In this document: positions 10,582 through 18,482 of the stretch, piece after piece | How the letters are laid out: every line of letters starts with the position of its first letter | How positions within the stretch are numbered: the stretch's first letter is position 1 | Assembly (NCBI GenBank): GCA_910587015.1 | Contig: CAJUME010000003.1 | Coordinates: forward strand, 1-64,000 | Direction: 5' to 3' | Origin: an uncultured Christensenella sp. | GTDB lineage: Bacteria > Bacillota > Clostridia > Christensenellales > Borkfalkiaceae | Length of the DNA stretch: 64,000 bases | Notes under the pieces: model-generated | Database searches by the model: none | Seen by the model: only the letters and a program-made list of their open reading frames with translations | Told to the model about the DNA's origin: nothing | Position numbers and translations under genes: made by a program

Positions 10582-12144
10582 TTACAGCTTATGCTTTGCA
10601 AGCACAGCGTTAAGGTCTGCATTGTCAGGCTTTTTAAGCTTCTGTACGATATTTGCCGTTTCCGCCTCGTCCAGACACTGCAACGATAAAACAAAGTCTG
10701 CCACGGCGGGCTTTTTCAGCATGCTTTCGGTAACCTTGTCGGCATTTTCCGTAACAAATTTTTTATAGCCTTCTGTAATTTCCGCTTGCAGCTCTTCGCC
10801 CGCGTAATACATTTCCGCATACCCGAGCAATGCGCACAGCTGATATGCCTTGCAAATTTTATCAAGCGGAATATTTTTCGCATACAGCTCGAAGGTGGCT
10901 CTGCCCAGCGACCGCATATTAATTTTCACGTTGCTGTAAATAGTTACCTTGTTCATTCTGCATTGGTCAAACGCATAGCCCTTTAAGGTTTTTACTGTTT
11001 CGGGAATGGTTATTTCTTTAAGACCGCACAGCTCGAAGGCGCTTGTGCCGATAGCGGTAAGCTTTTCTGGCAGTTCTATATGCTGTAAGCTTTTGCCCCC
11101 TCTGAAAATGCTGCAATTAAGCTTTTTGATTTTAGACGACAGCCTTACGTTGGCAAGTCTTTTACAGCCGTCAAAAGCAAATACGCCTATGTTTACTACC
11201 GTTTCGGGCATAATCAGGTCGGTTATTTGCACGCAGTCCTCGAATGCGTGCCACGCAATATTTTTAACGCCCTTGGGAATTTCGCAAACTCCCTTTTTAT
11301 ATGGCATGCAAGCCTCTACGGTTGTGCCGTCTGCGGAAATAATCAATCCGTCTGCATATTTAAATCTGGTATTTCCGTCTGCTATTGTCAGCTTTTCAAG
11401 ACTGCTGCAATAGCCGAATACGCCGTAGCCAAGCTTTGTAAGGCTTGCGGGCAGGCATACGCTTTTCAACCCTTCACAATATTCAAAGGCTCTGTCGCCC
11501 AATTCCGTCAGAGTTTGCGGCAATTTAATTTCGGCAAGCTTTTTACAGCCCAAAAAAGCGGTTTCGCCAATGGCGGTAAGTCCTTCGGGCAGAATAACGC
11601 TTGTAAGCTGCTCGCAACGTAAAAAAGTATTTTCGCCTATTTGTGTTACCTTTTCGGGTATCTCTATATGCGGTAGCCTGCATTCGAGAAAAGCGCTCTT
11701 CCCGATGCTTTTAAGCCCCTTCGGCAAATTAATTTCTTCAAGGTTATTACAGCCGTGGAAGCAGTAGGCGGGCAAATTTTTCACCTTTTCGGGCACGGTT
11801 ATTTTCTCAAAGCTTTGGCATACGGCAAAGGCTTGTTCGCCTATCGATACAACGCTGTCGGGAAGGTGCACGTCCTTCAGCTTGTAGCAGAAGGCAAACG
11901 CCATAATTCCTATTGTCGTAACTCCGTCGGGTATGTTTATTTCCTCAAGCTGTTCGCAGTGGCGGAATGCCTCCTGAGCGATAATCTTAACGGTGCTTGG
12001 CAGCTTTACCCGCTTTATTTGCTTGCAACCCCAAAAGGCGTCCTGTCCTATAGTTTCCACACCCTCGGGAATTTCAAGGTTTACTGCATTGCCCTTGTAT
12101 TTTTTCAGTACGTTGTTCTGAATGGTAAAGTTAACTTCTGCCAT
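10582..12144 (-). CDS. BspA-type leucine-rich repeat protein (LRR_5), apparently intracellular
   Basis: The start is placed at the internal ATG (12144), giving MAEVNFTIQNN and 520 residues, because GGGAG sits about 9 nt upstream and a TATAAT promoter lies just beyond. An upstream in-frame ATG at 12204 would lie inside that promoter. Residues about 25-400 are ~23-residue repeats of the form IP..V..IG..AF..C..L..V.LP, typical of LRR_5/BspA-like proteins. The last ~110 residues are helical and charged and do not look like LRRs. There is no signal peptide, membrane helix or wall anchor, which is unusual because many BspA-like proteins are secreted. Function unknown; protein binding is the general role of such repeats. 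Confidence 0.85.
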   Translation of the reverse strand: MAEVNFTIQNNVLKKYKGNAVNLEIPEGVETIGQDAFWGCKQIKRVKLPSTVKIIAQEAFRHCEQLEEINIPDGVTTIGIMAFAFCYKLKDVHLPDSVVSIGEQAFAVCQSFEKITVPEKVKNLPAYCFHGCNNLEEINLPKGLKSIGKSAFLECRLPHIEIPEKVTQIGENTFLRCEQLTSVILPEGLTAIGETAFLGCKKLAEIKLPQTLTELGDRAFEYCEGLKSVCLPASLTKLGYGVFGYCSSLEKLTIADGNTRFKYADGLIISADGTTVEACMPYKKGVCEIPKGVKNIAWHAFEDCVQITDLIMPETVVNIGVFAFDGCKRLANVRLSSKIKKLNCSIFRGGKSLQHIELPEKLTAIGTSAFELCGLKEITIPETVKTLKGYAFDQCRMNKVTIYSNVKINMRSLGRATFELYAKNIPLDKICKAYQLCALLGYAEMYYAGEELQAEITEGYKKFVTENADKVTESMLKKPAVADFVLSLQCLDEAETANIVQKLKKPDNADLNAVLAKHKL

Positions 12145-12175
12145 AATTTTATCTCCCGTCTTTACTTCTGCGGTA

Positions 12176-12204
12176 ATTATAACAAATTCCAAACCGCAAT
12201 GCAA
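12176..12204 (-). promoter_or_regulatory. Promoter of the leucine-rich-repeat gene
   Basis: Minus-strand TTGCAT (12204-12199) is separated by 17 nt from a perfect TATAAT (12181-12176). This leaves a leader of about 25 nt before the ATG at 12144. Confidence 0.65.
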
Positions 12205-12237
12205 TACCTGATTATGTGTAAATAAAAATATTTAGGG

Positions 12238-12266
12238 TGTACAAAGCTTCATACGTGTGCTATAAT
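12238..12266 (+). promoter_or_regulatory. Promoter placing the start site at or next to the ATG (possible leaderless mRNA)
   Basis: TGTACA (12238-12243), a 17-nt spacer and a perfect TATAAT (12261-12266) end only 6 nt before the ATG at 12273. No Shine-Dalgarno sequence precedes this ATG. Transcription would be expected to begin at about 12272-12274. Confidence 0.6.
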
Positions 12267-12272
12267 AAAAAT

Positions 12273-14882
12273 ATGGAAAAGCTTAGAAATTTTTTAATAA
12301 TTATTGTTGTCGGCTCGATATTTAGTTCTATAGCCTTGTTGTGTGGTTGTAGTATTAAAAATCAGCCGATATATTACGATTTAATCTATATAGCAGGCGA
12401 AGGCGGTTATATAGACGGGCAAGCGGAACAGACTGTAGAAAGCGGCAAAGACGGATTAACAGTAGTTGCCGTGCCTTATGACGGTTATGAATTCGTTCAA
12501 TGGTCAGACGGAGGAACAGAAGCTACACGGCAGGATAAAAACGTAACTGTAGACATTTCGGTTACTGCCGAATTTAAATTAAAGATTAATCCGGCAAAAA
12601 GTTATACGGTTATTTATCAGGCAAACGAGGGCGGAACAATTTCCGGCGCCGCTGAACAATCCGTAAAAGAGGGCGAAAACGGAACAGAGGTTGTTGCCGT
12701 ACCCAACGAGGGCTACAGATTTGTTAAATGGAGCGACAATATAACCGAAGCCACAAGGCAGGATAGAAACGTAACGAAAGATATAGTTGTAAAGGCAATA
12801 TTTGAAAAGCAGACTTACACGTTAACTTACGTTGCAAGTAACGGCGGGTATTTGGTCGGCAACGCAAGTCAAACTGTTACATACGGCGAAAGCGGAACAG
12901 AAATCACCGCAGTTACAAAAGAGGGTTATAAATTTGTTAAATGGTCAGACGGTGTAACCACGCCGAATAGACAGGATATAAATATCACAGCAGATACAAC
13001 CGTTACGGCAATATTTGAGAAGCAGACATTCACTTTAAATTACGTTGCGGGCACAGGTGGAACGATAGACGGAGAATCGGAACAGCAAGTAAAATATGCA
13101 GAATTAAGCGAAGCGGTTGTTGCAGTCCCGCAAGCGGGATATAAATTTGTAAAATGGTCGGACGGTAACGGCTCAACGGTAAGACGCGACTTGGTAATTT
13201 CAGCTATGACCTTAACCGCCGAGTTTGAATTTTTATATGAAGGCGGCGAAGGTACGCAGTCAAAGCCGTTTACCATTGCAAACTATACGCAATTAAACGA
13301 TATGTGGTATTACCCCGAATCGAATTATAAGCTGATAAACGATTTAGACCTTAGCGGTATATCACATGAGCCTATATTTGATAAAATTAATTATTTCAAA
13401 GGGAATTTTGACGGAAACGGACACACTGTAAAAAACTTAACCGTTGAAACAGAAAGTAATTGTCCATCGTTGTTCGGTGTGTCAGGCGGCAGTATAAGCA
13501 ATTTAACTATCATTGATGCAAACATAATAACTGCCGATTATGATACGTTGAACAGAAATGATAATTATTACGTCGGTATTCTCGCAGGAATGGTTAAGGG
13601 CTATGTCCACGATGTTAATGTAAGAGGAAAAATAGTAACTAACGGTTTTAGTTATGCGGGAATCGCAATCGGCGGACTTGTAGGTTATGCCAATGGTACA
13701 GTAGCTAATTGCAGTTGTAACGTACAGTTGGATATAAAAAATATTTACAGCAAAAGTTTAAATTTGCCGTTTGTATTTGGAGGAATGATAGGCGTTTGCG
13801 ATTCGGCGTTTGTCAGAGATTGCCAAGCCGAAGGTCAAATTAAGATAACCGAGTGTTATTGGACTGAAAGCGGTGATACAGGTGCTATAAATAAGTCTGC
13901 TGAAATTGTGGCGGGCGGCTTGATAGGCTATTATTTTACAGCCAGACAATTAAATGCGTATATAAGAAATTGTCGGACTGATGTAGAAATATACGGCGAC
14001 AATAACTATAATGCGGGCGGCTTTGTTGGCTATTTGGACGCAGTTCAAGATACAACATTACAAATTACTGACTGTTCCGTTTACGGCGACGTAACCTGCG
14101 GAAGAGTAGGCGGGTTTGTTTATAGAGCATATAGCTCAAACAACAGTACATTACTGTTTGATAAATGTATAATCGAAAACAGTGTAACGGCATTCTCTTA
14201 CGGAGCGGGATTTGTATATTTTTGTCAAGGCTCATCTAACGGCGTTTTTCAAATAAAGAATTGTTATACGATAGGCGATATAAAAACTCGTGGCTGGTTT
14301 GACGCTGAACGCATTGTTGGCAGAGCTTCAGGCTTTGGTTGGCAAATGAGTTATGTATCAATTGTAAAAAGCTATGCGAAAAGAGACATAATTTCAAGCG
14401 ATGGCAGAGGGTTTTCTTTTTATTTTTCAAATAGTGAAATCATTTCATGTTTTTATGAAGGTACTATTGATATAAGTAACGGAGCAGGAACTCTAAGAGG
14501 TGTTGGAATGTTCGACGTTTTTTCAAGTTCCAAGTTAGATAATTGTTATGTAAACGTAAATTTTGTAACGGGCGAAAAAGATACATCTAATTTATATGCG
14601 TTAATCAGACAAGGCGGCGGAAAGATAAGTAATTTTTATTGTTACGGTAATTATTGCAAAATCTTTGAAAGCTATAATATGCAAAATGTAAGTAACGGGC
14701 ATGTTTTTAAAGGAAACATAGATGAAAATAATCTACCGCAAGAAGGCGAAGGAACTGATATAGCAATTTACGATAATATTGAAGATATGTATTTTTTAGC
14801 CGATAAACTTAACGAGGGGCAAGGCGAGGAGATTTGGGTAAACGTTGAAAATGATTTACCTAAACTAAAAAATTTAATCTGA
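12273..14882 (+). CDS. Surface lipoprotein with InlB-type B-repeats and GLUG-like beta-helix
   Basis: The start is set at ATG 12273 (MEKLRNFL), which gives a clean lipoprotein signal ending LLCGC; a GTG at 12237 would overlap the promoter. About 869 residues. After the lipobox come four ~65-residue repeats (about residues 30-325) carrying GY.FVKWSD, as in divergent InlB B-repeat domains. The rest, from residue ~330, is Gly- and Asn-rich with FDGNGHTVKNL and GGLVGY motifs, as in GLUG-type right-handed beta-helices. Lipid anchoring outside the membrane and a role in adhesion or glycan contact are inferred. Base composition is visibly more AT-rich than in the neighbours, particularly after 13300, which suggests recent acquisition. 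Confidence 0.8.
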   Translation: MEKLRNFLIIIVVGSIFSSIALLCGCSIKNQPIYYDLIYIAGEGGYIDGQAEQTVESGKDGLTVVAVPYDGYEFVQWSDGGTEATRQDKNVTVDISVTAEFKLKINPAKSYTVIYQANEGGTISGAAEQSVKEGENGTEVVAVPNEGYRFVKWSDNITEATRQDRNVTKDIVVKAIFEKQTYTLTYVASNGGYLVGNASQTVTYGESGTEITAVTKEGYKFVKWSDGVTTPNRQDINITADTTVTAIFEKQTFTLNYVAGTGGTIDGESEQQVKYAELSEAVVAVPQAGYKFVKWSDGNGSTVRRDLVISAMTLTAEFEFLYEGGEGTQSKPFTIANYTQLNDMWYYPESNYKLINDLDLSGISHEPIFDKINYFKGNFDGNGHTVKNLTVETESNCPSLFGVSGGSISNLTIIDANIITADYDTLNRNDNYYVGILAGMVKGYVHDVNVRGKIVTNGFSYAGIAIGGLVGYANGTVANCSCNVQLDIKNIYSKSLNLPFVFGGMIGVCDSAFVRDCQAEGQIKITECYWTESGDTGAINKSAEIVAGGLIGYYFTARQLNAYIRNCRTDVEIYGDNNYNAGGFVGYLDAVQDTTLQITDCSVYGDVTCGRVGGFVYRAYSSNNSTLLFDKCIIENSVTAFSYGAGFVYFCQGSSNGVFQIKNCYTIGDIKTRGWFDAERIVGRASGFGWQMSYVSIVKSYAKRDIISSDGRGFSFYFSNSEIISCFYEGTIDISNGAGTLRGVGMFDVFSSSKLDNCYVNVNFVTGEKDTSNLYALIRQGGGKISNFYCYGNYCKIFESYNMQNVSNGHVFKGNIDENNLPQEGEGTDIAIYDNIEDMYFLADKLNEGQGEEIWVNVENDLPKLKNLI

Positions 14883-14901
14883 AATTTTCAATCCACAATA
14901 A

Positions 14902-14929
14902 AAGGGCTTCTGATAATACAGAAGCCCTT
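14902..14929. terminator. Bidirectional terminator between convergent genes
   Basis: An 11-bp stem (14902-14912 with 14919-14929, loop ATAATA). On the minus strand the hairpin runs into CTTTTATTG, a good T tract for the GGGtGRT operon. The plus-strand tail is poor in T. Confidence 0.75.
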
Positions 14930-14953
14930 GCTGTAATACTATATTTTGTAAAA

Positions 14954-15955
14954 TTACTTTGTCATTGCTTCTTGCACGGCAACCGCAACTGCAACGGTTG
15001 CGCCGACCATAGGGTTGTTGCCCATACCGATAAGTCCCATCATTTCAACGTGAGCGGGAACGGAGGAGGAGCCTGCAAACTGCGCGTCCGAATGCATACG
15101 TCCCATCGTGTCGGTCATACCGTAGCTGGAAGGACCGGCCGCCATATTGTCGGGGTGCAGTGTTCTGCCCGTGCCGCCGCCGGACGCAACCGAAAAGTAT
15201 TTTACGCCGTTCTCGACGCACCATTTTTTATAGGTGCCTGCAACGGGGTGCTGGAAGCGGGTGGGGTTGGTGGAGTTACCCGTAATCGAAACGGAAACAT
15301 GCTCCAACTTCATAATCGCAACGCCCTCGGGCACGTTGTCCGCGCCGTAGCATTTAACCTTTGCTCTTGCGCCGTCCGAGAATGCAACGCTGTCGACAAC
15401 CTTAACCGTTTCGGTGTAGGGGTCAAACTGCGTTCTGCAATAGGTGAAGCCGTTAATTCTCGAAATTATATAAGCCGCATCCTTGCCTAAACCGTTAAGA
15501 ATAACTCTCAAAGGCTTAGTGCGCACCTTGTTTGCGTTTTCAGCAATTTTAATAGCGCCCTCTGCCGCAGCGAACGATTCGTGACCGGCGAGGAAGCAGA
15601 AGCAGTCCGTTTCTTCCGACAGCAGCATAGAGCCGAGGTTTCCGTGACCTTCGCCGACCTTTCTGTTTTCCGCAACCGAGCCGGGAATGCAGAAGCTCTG
15701 CAAGCCTACGCCGATTTTAACGGCCGCGTCGCTCGCCTTTTTGCAGCCGCTTTTTATCGCGATAGCCGCGCCTACGGTGTACGCCCATACCGCGTTTTCA
15801 AAGCAGATAGGCTGCGTGCCGCGTACTATTTTGTCTACGTCTATTCCCTTTTTAAGGGTAATGTCGCGGCATTCCTCGATTGATTTAATGCCGTATTCCT
15901 TCAAAACGGAGAGAATTTTCTTTTCTCTTCTTTCATAGCTTTCAAAAAGCGCCAT
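14954..15955 (-). CDS. GGGtGRT family protein (conserved, uncharacterised)
   Basis: A 333-residue protein containing SVASGGGTGRTLHPDNM around residues 255-271, the signature that names the GGGtGRT family. The C-terminal third is Gly- and Met-rich, with the pattern MGLIGMGNNPMVGATVAVAVA. There is no signal peptide, and several Cys are present (in ICFENA, SFCIPG, TDCFCF and WCVENG). It is the second gene of a two-gene operon: its ATG overlaps the stop of the NifU-like gene by one base (TAATG), with AAGGAGG upstream, so the two are translationally coupled. The partner suggests a role with an Fe-S or metal cluster, but the family's biochemical function is not known to me. Confidence 0.88.
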   Translation of the reverse strand: MALFESYERREKKILSVLKEYGIKSIEECRDITLKKGIDVDKIVRGTQPICFENAVWAYTVGAAIAIKSGCKKASDAAVKIGVGLQSFCIPGSVAENRKVGEGHGNLGSMLLSEETDCFCFLAGHESFAAAEGAIKIAENANKVRTKPLRVILNGLGKDAAYIISRINGFTYCRTQFDPYTETVKVVDSVAFSDGARAKVKCYGADNVPEGVAIMKLEHVSVSITGNSTNPTRFQHPVAGTYKKWCVENGVKYFSVASGGGTGRTLHPDNMAAGPSSYGMTDTMGRMHSDAQFAGSSSVPAHVEMMGLIGMGNNPMVGATVAVAVAVQEAMTK

Positions 15956-16683
15956 TAGTCCTTAACCTCCTTGTCCGTTCTGGGGTCAATATGCTTTACG
16001 GCGCCGCTCTCGTAGGAGTATCTGCCGTAGGTGCCGATTGCTTTTTCGTATGCCTCGTTGGGGGTAAGCCCTTTCTTAATAAAGTCGGTCATTTTGCCCA
16101 AAGCAACGAATTTATAACCGCAAATTTCATTGTTTTTGTCAAGCGCAAGCGCAATTACGTAGCCCTCTGCCATTTCAAGGTATCTTGCGCCCTTCAAAGC
16201 CGTGCCGTACATCGTGCCTACCTGCGAACGCAAGCCCTTGCCCAAATCTTCCAGACCCGCGCCGATAGGCAGACCGTCCTCGGAGAACGCGGACTGCGTT
16301 CTGCCGTATACGATTTGCAGGAACAGCTCGCGCATGGCGGTGTTAATCGCGTCGCACACAAGGTCTGTGTTCAAGGCCTCCAAAATCGTCTTGTGGGGCA
16401 GAATTTCCGCAGCCATAGCGGCGGAGTGGGTCATGCCTGAGCAGCCTATGGTTTCGACAAGCGCCTCCTGAATAATTCCGTCCTTAACGTTAAGGGTAAG
16501 CTTGCAGGCGCCCTGCTGAGGCGCGCACCAGCCGATACCGTGCGTCAGACCCTTGATGTCCTTGATTTCCTTTGCCTGAATCCACTGCCCTTCCTCGGGA
16601 ATGGGAGCGGGTCCGTGCTCGAATCTTCCGGAAACGCCCTTGGCAACGCAAATCATATTTTCAATGTCTTTTGAATATTGCAT
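15955..16683 (-). CDS. NifU/IscU-like iron-sulfur scaffold-type protein
   Basis: A 242-residue protein with the ATG preceded by GGAGG (tattttGGAGGaacagta). The segment GIGWCAPQQGACKLTLNVKD (Cys53, Cys60) followed by ETIGCSGMTHSAAMAAE (Cys81) matches the order of the first cysteines in IscU/NifU N-terminal scaffolds. The third canonical ligand region (HCS-like) is not recognisable; Cys110 (DLVCDA) may replace it. The protein is about 100 residues longer than IscU, with an extra C-terminal domain. It is first in a coupled operon with the GGGtGRT gene. It may build or carry a cluster for that partner (inference). Confidence 0.8.
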   Translation of the reverse strand: MQYSKDIENMICVAKGVSGRFEHGPAPIPEEGQWIQAKEIKDIKGLTHGIGWCAPQQGACKLTLNVKDGIIQEALVETIGCSGMTHSAAMAAEILPHKTILEALNTDLVCDAINTAMRELFLQIVYGRTQSAFSEDGLPIGAGLEDLGKGLRSQVGTMYGTALKGARYLEMAEGYVIALALDKNNEICGYKFVALGKMTDFIKKGLTPNEAYEKAIGTYGRYSYESGAVKHIDPRTDKEVKD

Positions 16684-16741
16684 TACTGTTCCTCCAAAAT
16701 ATTTTTAACATTTACATTCAGCTTTTTTAACAGCCTAAGCT

Positions 16742-16770
16742 ATTATATCACGCATAAAGCATTTAAGCAA
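16742..16770 (-). promoter_or_regulatory. Promoter of the NifU-like/GGGtGRT operon
   Basis: Minus-strand TTGCTT (16770-16765), a 17-nt spacer and TATAAT (16747-16742). An upstream TGA gives an extended -10. The spacing to the SD-preceded ATG at 16683 leaves a leader of about 50 nt. Confidence 0.75.
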
Positions 16771-16822
16771 TATTAATTCGATAAAAAAATAACAAAAAAT
16801 TTAATATAAGCCGCAGGTTTTT

Positions 16823-16853
16823 TTGTTTATCCGCGTCCGATTTGTTGTATAAT
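16823..16853 (+). promoter_or_regulatory. Likely promoter of mcsA-mcsB-clpC
   Basis: TATAAT at 16848-16853 with a weak TTGTTT (16823-16828) 19 nt upstream. The leader contains a small hairpin (TGCCG/CGGCA, about 16880-16895). No CtsR heptamer repeat (GGTCAAA) or CIRCE element was seen around it. Confidence 0.5.
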
Positions 16854-16918
16854 TAAAGTGAACAAAAAAATTTCTCACCAATGCCGAGTAAGCGGCAGGT
16901 TTATAAAGGTAGTAATAG

Positions 16919-17410
16919 ATGCTTTGTCAGCACTGCAAAAAAAACACGGCGACGTATAACCGCGTCGAGGATATAAACGGAGAGCTGTTCGAAACCCACC
17001 TCTGCAAAAGCTGTTATATAAAGCTTTTCGGCGGGCTTAACTCGCTTAATACGGTCGGGGATATAAACGCGTTGCTGTTTGGTTCGCCGGTAAAACGGCG
17101 CAAGGCCTGCCCCGTCTGCGGCACAACCTACAATGATTACGAGCGCACGGGACTTTTGGGCTGTGCCAGCTGCTACGACGTTTTTAAGGAAGAGCTTTTA
17201 CCCGCGATAGACAGAATACACGGCAAAACCCGTCATGTCGGCAGGGTCGGCGCCAACAACGACGACCACGGCCTTTACCGCAGACTTAAAGCCTTGCAGG
17301 AGCAGCTCGAGGTTGCGCTACGCAACAAGCAGTATGCCGAGGCGGGCAGACTCAACAAGCGCATAGACGAAATCACCAAAGCATTGTACGGAGGCGGAAA
17401 TGACAGCTGA
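16919..17410 (+). CDS. mcsA: McsA, activator of the McsB arginine kinase
   Basis: A 163-residue protein with four CxxC pairs (Cys3/6, 29/32, 64/67, 82/85) that should bind zinc, then a UVR helix pair (about residues 118-155), the standard McsA architecture. McsA binds and stimulates the protein-arginine kinase McsB and links it to ClpC. The gene overlaps mcsB by 11 nt and begins the mcsA-mcsB-clpC operon. In Bacillus the first gene of this operon is the repressor ctsR; here no ctsR precedes mcsA, and the upstream neighbours are on the other strand. Confidence 0.93.
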   Translation: MLCQHCKKNTATYNRVEDINGELFETHLCKSCYIKLFGGLNSLNTVGDINALLFGSPVKRRKACPVCGTTYNDYERTGLLGCASCYDVFKEELLPAIDRIHGKTRHVGRVGANNDDHGLYRRLKALQEQLEVALRNKQYAEAGRLNKRIDEITKALYGGGNDS

Positions 17411-18431
17411 TAACCTATCAAAGACGGTCGTATCCACGCGCGTCCGCCTTGCAAGAAATTTAGAGGGCTATCCGTTCCCCTCGCATTTAAAGGACGAAAA
17501 GCAGGCAAAGGAAATTATCCGCCTTGTTTCAAGCGGGCTTTCCCGTGTGGACGGCTTCAACAGCCCCGACGAGTTCAGGCTCTATTACATGGACGCGGTG
17601 TCCGAGGAGGAGGCGCTCTCGTTAAAGGAAAACCACCTAATAAGTCCTAAGCTTATAGAAAACAGGCGCTATTCCGCCGCGCTTATCAACAGCGACAAAA
17701 GCATATCCATAATGCTGAACGAGGAGGACCATTTGCGCGAGCAGTGCATAGTCAAGGGGTTAGAGCTACGCCCCGCATACGAGGCTATGTCGCAGATAGA
17801 CGCAAGAATTTCCGCGTCCATGAAGTTCGCCTTTGACGAGCAGCTCGGCTATCTTACGGCGTGTCCGACAAACCTCGGCACGGGCTTGCGCGCTTCGGTA
17901 ATGTTCTTTTTGCCCGCGCTTACAATCAACGGCGTCATGCCAAAAATGATACGCAGCATATCCCGCCTCGGCCTTACCGTGCGCGGCATCTACGGCGAGG
18001 GCAGCGAGGCAGAGGGCTATATGTACCAAATCAGCAACGAGGTAACCCTCGGCGTTTCCGAGGAGGAAATTCTCTCCTCCGTGGAGGACGTGGTAAGAAA
18101 GGTCTGCGCATTAGAGGAAAACGAGCGCAACGTTTTAAAGGGCGGCGCGTCCTCGCTCGATTTGCGTGATAACTGTCTGCGCTCCTACGGCATACTCACC
18201 AACTGCGTAAAGCTTTCCACAAGCGAGCTTATCAAGCTTGCCGCAAACGTAAAGCTGGGCGCTTGCCTCGGCTGGATAAGTCTTGCCGACGTATCGCTTA
18301 TCGACGATTTGGTGGTAAAAATGCGCCCTTCAAACATAACCGCGGCGGCGCAAAGACAGCTTTCCGCAGTGGAGCGGGATATGTACCGTGCCGAGGCGGT
18401 GGGTAAATATTTAAAGAAGCTTATAGGCTAA
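17400..18431 (+). CDS. mcsB: Protein arginine kinase McsB
   Basis: A 343-residue phosphagen-kinase-fold enzyme that phosphorylates arginines on misfolded proteins, marking them for ClpC-ClpP. The nucleotide-binding start STRVRLARN (residues 12-20), the NEEDH loop (107-111) and the CPTNLGTGLRAS segment from Cys155 are all intact. Near the C-terminus RDMYRA fits the RDxxRA phospho-arginine-sensing motif known in McsB. The ATG lies inside the end of mcsA with GGAGG 6-7 nt upstream. No creatine or arginine kinase N-domain is present, which separates it from metabolic phosphagen kinases. Confidence 0.96.
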   Translation: MTADNLSKTVVSTRVRLARNLEGYPFPSHLKDEKQAKEIIRLVSSGLSRVDGFNSPDEFRLYYMDAVSEEEALSLKENHLISPKLIENRRYSAALINSDKSISIMLNEEDHLREQCIVKGLELRPAYEAMSQIDARISASMKFAFDEQLGYLTACPTNLGTGLRASVMFFLPALTINGVMPKMIRSISRLGLTVRGIYGEGSEAEGYMYQISNEVTLGVSEEEILSSVEDVVRKVCALEENERNVLKGGASSLDLRDNCLRSYGILTNCVKLSTSELIKLAANVKLGACLGWISLADVSLIDDLVVKMRPSNITAAAQRQLSAVERDMYRAEAVGKYLKKLIG

Positions 18432-18482
18432 GCCTTTTAAGCAAAACTCAACCATATTACGGGGGTAATTAAAAAAAACGAT

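Noticed and set aside
16800..16918. CtsR or CIRCE operator before mcsA
   Set aside because: Neither GGTCAAA repeats nor the TTAGCACTC/GAGTGCTAA inverted repeat were found.
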